Positions 57,681 through 64,000 of a DNA stretch of 64,000 nucleotides are shown here, in pieces. The notes under the pieces are model-generated. The model was not told the origin of the DNA. It saw only the letters and a list, made by a program, of their open reading frames with translations, and did not search any database. The translations under genes and the position numbers were made by a program. The stretch is from Euonymus europaeus (lineage: Eukaryota > Streptophyta > Magnoliopsida > Celastrales > Celastraceae), in the NCBI GenBank assembly GCA_963580455.1, contig OY756963.1, positions 26,369,555-26,433,554 on the forward strand, in the 5' to 3' direction. Each line of letters begins with the position of its first letter. Position 1 is the stretch's first letter.

Positions 57681-58716
57681 CTATTCTTGCTCTATCCGTT
57701 GAGCAATTAAGTTTACTGCAGCATTTGCTGATGAGAATGCCCCGTGAAAGCTTTCTTGATAGGATATAGATTCCAACTCTCTAGCAATCTTCAACAAAAT
57801 CTCACCCAAGTCAGTCTGTTTGTCTAGCAAAGATTCATAGTATGATTGAGCAGCAACCTTGCTGATTTCCACATTGGTTGCCTCAGGGCAGTACTCATCA
57901 TCTAACCATTTATGCAGTGTAACCCTGAGCCATTCTGATTCCTGAACAGATGGACACTTTCATGCTACTAACTTTAAAGGCAAACAATAACAAAGTAGTT
58001 AAAAGAACAGCTAATTGTCCATGAACTTTAGTTATTTTGGTTTAAATTGAATGTGAACCATTTGAAGCTTAATAGCCTACGTTTCATCAGTGTAGATACT
58101 CATCTTGTCATCTCTGTGGATATGCAAGAGCAATATCTTGATTAGTCTAAAATTGCTAGTATTCTATGGATATGCAAGAGCAATATCTTGCGCAAAATTC
58201 CTAAAGTTAATAATCTAGGCAACATAGAGATCATTCGATTCCCCAATTTTGCAAGCAATTGCACGAACAATCAGAAGGAAACCTGTCCTACAATCCCATA
58301 CAATATTTTGACAAGCCAAATCAATCCACATGCAACCCCTTTTTCACAAACAAAATTCATGAATTATCTCAACAAACCCCAAAACTCAAAGCTTCCACTT
58401 AACTCAAATCTAGCACTTCAAAATTAGGTTTAAAGGGAACGGAGATAGGGTTTTACACGAGTTCAAGAAGATGTACCTCCAATGCCTTAGAAGGGAGCAA
58501 CCAGTGGTCTGGGACCCTAAGGTCCTCAACCACAAGGCCTTCTTCATCTTCTTCGCTGCTTTGTATGCGGGAAGGAGACTGAGACCTGAGAGTACAAATC
58601 GGTTTTGACGAGATCGGAAATTTAAGTGAGGGTTTGGCAAGCGCGAATTTTAAGCTAGGGATGAGATTGCAATTTGCGATCGTTACGTTCCAGCTCGAGA
58701 TAATTATGGAAGCCAT
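57681..58716 (-). CDS. Small plastid-type protein of unknown function
   Basis: Two exons, 58716-58477 and 57941-57681, encode 166 residues. Junctions are GAG/GTACAT and TTCAG/GAATC, phase 0. The first 50 residues are Ser-rich, basic and nearly free of acidic residues (MASIIISSWNV, SSKPICTLRSQSPS), resembling a chloroplast transit peptide. An acidic SSEEDEEG patch then precedes the conserved part (RVPDHWLLPSKALEESEWLR, HKWLDDEYCPEATNVEISKV). The C-terminal half is helical in character. I recognise it only as the likely counterpart of Arabidopsis At4g03150, which has no assigned function as far as I know. It converges on the SDR gene (351 bp between stops) and diverges from the NTH gene. Confidence 0.85.
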
Positions 58717-59017
58717 GATTTCTACTACTTTTCTTCGTTCTGATTCGATCTCAAGAGATACGAAGGAAGGAAATGGATTAATGATTTAATGGCGGGAAAA
58801 CATTGGGTTTATTTCCAGAGATGTCGGATAAGGGAATATGGCAGGATAACCCCCCATACGTTGTCGTTTTGACTGTTTAGATAATATTTTTTTTTCTTTT
58901 CTTCTTTTTTCTATAATGTACTCTGCGTCCCTCCATATCACAGAAATGACTCTCTGCCCCCCAAGGTGTTCGCATAGAATCTCATCGTCTACGATTTTTG
59001 AATATTTTATCTACAAA
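58717..59017. promoter_or_regulatory. Divergent promoter region, plastid protein and NTH genes
   Basis: About 200-300 bp separate the two start codons, depending on which NTH start is used. Both promoters must overlap here. A TTTTTTTTCTTTTCTTC tract lies at about 58887-58905. Confidence 0.5.
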
Positions 59018-62000
59018 ATGCCCAAAACAAGATTTTCTCCAGCGCTTCAACTTCGATGCAAGTCTGAAGTTCCCAATTTAGACCCAGAACCAGGTAAGAG
59101 AGAGTATACACATCTGAGTGTTCTTATAATATTATTGTTTTTATTTTTTCCATTGATTTTTAGGCACTGACTCACTGAATGGGGCTTCTACGCCTGAGAT
59201 TCGTGTTTTCATGAGGAAGAAAAGAATAAAGAAAGAGCTCCAAATTGAACCTGAACAGCCAAAAGTAATTATACATCTCTGTCTATACGTGTTCTTTAAT
59301 AATTTAAAATTTGTGATTTTTTTTGGGCTGATTGAGTTCTTATTCCATGTTACTGTCCATGGGTCCTTTTGATAGCTGAGGAATGTCTGTAATAGGGTAC
59401 TATCTTTCAATGACTTCGGCCGAGAGTGTTTTTGGTGATAACATGTTTTGGAACAAAGTACATGAGAGGACATACAATAGTTGGAGTCTCTTAGGCATGA
59501 TCTGAGAAAATTATCGTGCTGTATAAGTGCATATTGAATGATACATTGTAGTCTTAGATTATGTTTTCTATGCAGCAATGTGGTTTACCAGACATTGAAG
59601 AATTTGCATATAGAAAAGCAAATGGATCTGTCAATTCTAGTGAGTGCCTCCTCTCGATATTCTATGTTCACTTGTAATCTTAATGGGATGTTCATGCATG
59701 CGCTTGGCCTGTTTGTATAATTTGACTTGCTCATATGACTGGCAAATAAAAGTCTGGACTAACTTGCTTTACGTTCGACAAGATTCGGTGAAAGATTGGA
59801 AGTTGTGGGCATGCATTTGGCATGAAACACTAGTACCTTAGGACTACAGTGAAGAAAGAACTGAATGAAAAATAGTATTTCTACAATGTTATCGCGATGA
59901 TGTGTGATGATTTTAGTTTTTCAATGATGTTCAGAAAGTTGTATTATAGTTACATCCTTCCTTTTCTATTTAAAGTTTAAACCTTGGTATGTACTCCATC
60001 CATTCAAAAGTCCACTGTGTTTTGTAAAACTAATGTAATACAATTTGTGATTCCAACTATCTTGAATAGTAAGTGCTACTTAGCTTTGCAACATGGAAAT
60101 GCTGAGTTCTTTCTATAGCTTACTATATTTGATTTCTAAAACATGGATTTCTTATCTTAAGTTTGATGAAAAATATTTTGTTTTGTCTATCCGGTAATTA
60201 ACAAATTCAGGATTGATGACCAATATTCATCATTTCCTTTTCCCAATATTCATCATTTCCTTTTCTTTGTTGCCTTTTGATCATGATTTGAGAGAACGCC
60301 ATGGGGAAATAAGTATCGAAAAAGTGAAATGTTTACCCTTCCACTTGGAGTCAATATGGATTGTACAGTTCAGTTTATTTGATGTGATGATTACGCTTAC
60401 AACACATGGTTGGAGTGGTTTTTCAATTATTATTGTGGATGTCTATGTTGTGAAATCATGTAGTCCTGAAATAAATATGATCTGAAATAATTAACTTTTC
60501 TCTCTCTTGCATTTACTCTTTAATTCTGATTTTTTTACACGTGCGCTCTCCTGCTAGAGGCATGGTGGCTTTGTCGATATTCCATAAGCTCATGGAAAGC
60601 GTTTGAATCTATTAGTGTTGATATAGACCAGCATCTGGCAATCATACAGCAGTGTAGTGTACTTTTACTTCCTGGCATAGGAATTTTCTCAATAGAAATG
60701 TTTCTGCAGGGCAGTTGAAACCCTCCACAAAGGTGCTTCCAGAGAGAGCTATAGTAGCTTCTTCTATGAAGAAAGCAGGTAAATGCAGTAACAATTTGTG
60801 GTTGTCAACTGTTCTCCTTGTAGCTAAGGAAGGAGAATGTAGTTTCATACACAAATTTCTGTTTGTTTATGGTGGTTATATTATACAAAGAAATTATCTT
60901 TGACTCTCCCTCTCAATGGAAATTTGTTCCTAATTGGAATAATAAACATTATAAACTATGCGGTATAATTTTCTGGCGAGTTTTTTTGTACAAGATATAA
61001 CTCAAAAAGGGCAGGGGAAGCCATATTGGAGATTTTTGTTTGTGTTATATTTAATTTATCCCTTGTGGCCAATACATCTAAATATGGTGACCCGTCCATG
61101 CAGTTAAAGCGAGTTGCCAGTTCTTGCACCTTGTCACAGACAATATGAGGCATGAACTTGGTGTACTCGTACCGATTGCTTCTTTTTACTCATAACTGTA
61201 GCTAATCGTAGAATATTATAACTTGCAGAGACAAAAACGATAGTAGTTTGATCTCTTTCATAGTTGAACAGCTCTTGTTCACAAATCACAAGTATTTTGG
61301 CGTGGAGGAGGAATTGGGAAAGGGCACACTAAAACAACCTTATGCCCCCAGTACCAGGAGTTGACTGTTTGAGTTGTGATCCCTAGTTGTGGTGAAGCAA
61401 CTTTGCCACCAGGCCACAGATTCTTCCTTTCCATATTACAATATCCAATTTTGCTCTGTTTTCAGGATTCTGCTGATAGATATGGGTTTGCAGTAACATA
61501 ATAGTTTGGTGGCTGATATGTCAGTTGACTGCAGACCCAGCAATGATTTTCAGTTTTACTTCCACTTGTTGAGTTGATCTCTGATAAAATGGCAATATCT
61601 AGTTCTCATTTATGATTTCTACGGGTATTTGAATCGATGGCCTTTTACACCTAAAGAATACTAAATGATGCTTCTTTTTGACATGCAGGGGAACCACCTG
61701 CTAACTGGGAAAGAGTACTTGAAGGCATTTGCAAAATGAGATCCTCTGAAGATGCACCAGTGGACTCTATGGGATGTGAGAAGGCTGGCAGTTCTCTTCC
61801 TCCCAAGGTATAATTCTTCTGAATCCAGTTATGTTTGGTTGAAGAAAGAACTGATTTACTTAATAATTTTTAGAATTTCTTTATTAGCTGTGAAGGTAAC
61901 AATGCTGGAGCAAAGTTTGTAAAATAGTAATTATAATTATAATCTGCAAAACAGCAGGATGGTTGCCATTGGGATAATTACAGCAGGCTGGTTGCCATTG

Positions 62001-64000
62001 ATAATTACTGTAACTGTTTCATTTGTTGGCTGTATTTATTGGGTTCCTTTGTCGTGATAGTTTGGATGCCTTTACTTAAATTTGTCGGTTTACAAATTGT
62101 TCTATGTTTTTTTTTTCTTCCTAAGATTACAGCTTTTTATGTTAATTTACACTGTTGCACAACGGAAGTTTGTTATATGGGGTAAATTCTCTTTTAGCTA
62201 ACACTGTGATGAGACAGCCTGTCAAGTAGCCATCAAGCTTGCACTACAAATTTTTGAGTCGTTTGAAAATATATTTGTACATCTGTTAAACTGTTGTTTC
62301 TGTTGGCTCCCAAGAACTTTGGTAGCAAAATAGGTCTTCTGTCTTGGGTCCCTAATCTATTATCTATGGGAGGCCTATAACCATGCATGGCTATTTCTTC
62401 TCTGGCTTTCACTTAACAATTTTTCTTGGAACATGGTATAAATCTGTTCTAAAATACAGTTATATTTAGCATATAATAATGTTCTTTGTCTTGAGATTTG
62501 ATAGGGGGAGGCCAAGAAAGAATAAATACTTCCTATGTTCTTCTTGTGCATCTCCATCCTTGTATATTTGTACTCTGGTTTTATGCATTGTGAAAAGATT
62601 TGTTAATGTAGGAAGATCTGCTGTGGTGATACTCTAGTTTAGCTATTTACTCTATTCTTTTCAAATTTAGGAAAGAAGGTTTGCTGTGCTGGTTTCTTCA
62701 CTTCTGTCAAGCCAAACCAAGGACAATGTAACTCATGGTAAGTTCTTGCTGCTACAAATTTGTTGCTGTTGAAAGTAGTTTCTTCCTATGAGGAATTTTG
62801 TATTGGAGCATTTGTGATAAAGTCTTCTTGGAGATCTCTTACTCCCGCAGATGAGGTGGGCAGTATTAAGCAAAAAAGAGCATCTACTTTGAGAAATGAA
62901 GGTTAAAAAACTGTGATGTAGTTTTTCTGGAGAGCACTGGCGACTAATGAACAAGGACCATATCTGAGCTAAAACATAATAAACTCTGCTGTTTGATTAG
63001 GAAAACTAGGGCATGGTAAGTTAGCTGGGTGAAAGAGTTCAGGGTTTCAAAGTATGTTTTACATGAGCCCAGGCACATAGACTTGGAGAGATAATTGTTG
63101 CTTTCATCTACATTATCATCAAAGCCTTTAGACTTTAGAGTTTAAGGTTTCAGTTACGTAAGTATAAGAGAATTTGTATCTTTCCTTCCATAAGCATCAT
63201 CCTTACCTAGATCAAGCAGTCTCCTTTCTTTTCTTCTGTGGGATGGTCTTGCATTCTTCCATCTCTTTGTTGCTGCCTCTGCAGTCTATGCAGGGTGGAA
63301 AACATTTCCGCCTACTCAAAATGATTAATCAAGTTCATGACCCCTCAACTATTAAACTTGGTAGTCTCCAATGTCCTGTTCCAGCACCAATTTATGTTTG
63401 CAACATGTTCTTTCTTCTAAATGTTTTTTGTTTTCCGTTTTTAATTTTCATTTCAGCTTGAATTCTTTTTTTAAAAAAAATATTTTTACATCTGAGCTTT
63501 AATTTATTAAGCAGGGCTGCCAATAATATTTAGATTGCAAGATTATAAGCTGGAAGGTCAAAGTTAGTTGGTTATTGTGCTTTACTAAGGCTGGGAATTA
63601 ATGGAATTTTATTTATTGAATTTTCTATGAATGGGGAAGTAAGAAATTTTCATAGAAATGCACAAATTATAGGTGTTACTTTTAAAATTTGAATTCTCGT
63701 TTTAGCCATGGGGACTCTTGTAAACACTTTCTGTGCCAGGTACCACCCTGGAACAATTGTTTCTAATTAGCTACTTTATTTATGATAAAAATTAAAGGAT
63801 AAAAGTGAGAGCTAAATGTTTCTAAACATCACTCACAATGTAGGTGTCTATAATAATTTTTGCATGTTTTTAAAATACATGTTTGCTTTTGAAAATTTTC
63901 ATTTATGCTAATCACACTGTTCACAAAAGTTACCCTTGTCGTACAGGAGCAATCCAGCGCCTCCTACAGAATGGCCTGCTTACAGCCGATGCCATTATCA
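58916..64000 (+). CDS. NTH1: Endonuclease III homologue (DNA glycosylase/AP lyase), 5' part only
   Basis: Seven exons before the window ends: 58916-59093, 59164-59264, 59576-59639, 60710-60778, 61689-61807, 62671-62737 and 63947-64000 onward. All are GT-AG and in frame, giving 217 residues (183 if the second in-frame ATG at 59018 is used). The first 100 residues are basic ([12 protein letters not shown]), with [20 protein letters not shown] at the extreme N-terminus that may be a plastid or mitochondrial signal. [13 protein letters not shown] precedes the start of the HhH-GPD fold, [20 protein letters not shown], where LLSSQTKD matches the endonuclease III signature; [18 protein letters not shown] then runs off the edge. 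The catalytic Lys, the helix-hairpin-helix and the iron-sulfur cysteines must lie beyond. The family removes oxidised pyrimidines in base-excision repair; Arabidopsis NTH1 acts in chloroplasts. Confidence 0.9.

Overview
This is nuclear DNA of a flowering plant, most likely a eudicot. Genes have many GT-AG introns and AT-rich intergenic DNA, and the intergenic space is packed with plant mobile elements (L1-type LINE, tRNA-derived SINE, hAT, Tourist- and Stowaway-like MITEs, solo LTRs, a Helitron end). The species cannot be read from the sequence.

Layout. 1-3889: AT-rich DNA, a TA microsatellite, then eight head-to-tail copies of a 396-bp unit, almost all identical. 5277-5870: a doubtful small membrane-protein gene (-). 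6382-10606: a CELF/Bruno-like RNA-binding protein gene (-). 12255-22530: a degraded segmental duplication (copy A) carrying a SINE, a nearly intact 6.8-kb LINE and, nested in the LINE, a small hAT element. 23005-28600: MITEs, two solo LTRs and an F-box/FBD pseudogene split by one of those LTRs. 29733-34990: the related segment (copy B), which holds a LINE fragment, two MITEs and the 3' end of the next gene. 34370-37967: a mitochondrial carrier gene (-) that seems to have lost a splice donor. 38683-40440: U1 snRNP protein C (+). 41503-46041: a BRCT-domain DNA-repair protein (-) with an apparent 1-nt frameshift. 48203-53074: two tandem F-box/DUF295 genes (+). 55302-57330: a classical short-chain dehydrogenase (+). 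57681-58716: a small, probably plastid protein (-). 58916-64000: the 5' part of an endonuclease III (NTH) DNA glycosylase gene (+), cut by the window edge.

The order Bruno-like, carrier, U1-C, BRCT protein, SDR, small plastid protein matches my recollection of Arabidopsis At4g03110, At4g03115, At4g03120, At4g03130, At4g03140, At4g03150. That supports both the gene calls and an old conserved block, here expanded by a roughly 24-kb repeat-rich stretch between Bruno and the carrier and by the F-box pair between the BRCT and SDR genes. The genes are housekeeping functions (splicing, RNA regulation, DNA repair, mitochondrial transport) and do not form a pathway.

The richest material is the layered insertion history. 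Copy B preserves pre-insertion sites for elements found in copy A, so duplication, SINE, LINE and hAT events can be ordered from this one window. I found no convincing undescribed system. The best candidates for follow-up are the homogenised 396-bp array, the damaged carrier gene and the duplicated SDR promoter. Exon borders were assigned by eye from GT-AG sites and reading-frame continuity, without transcripts.
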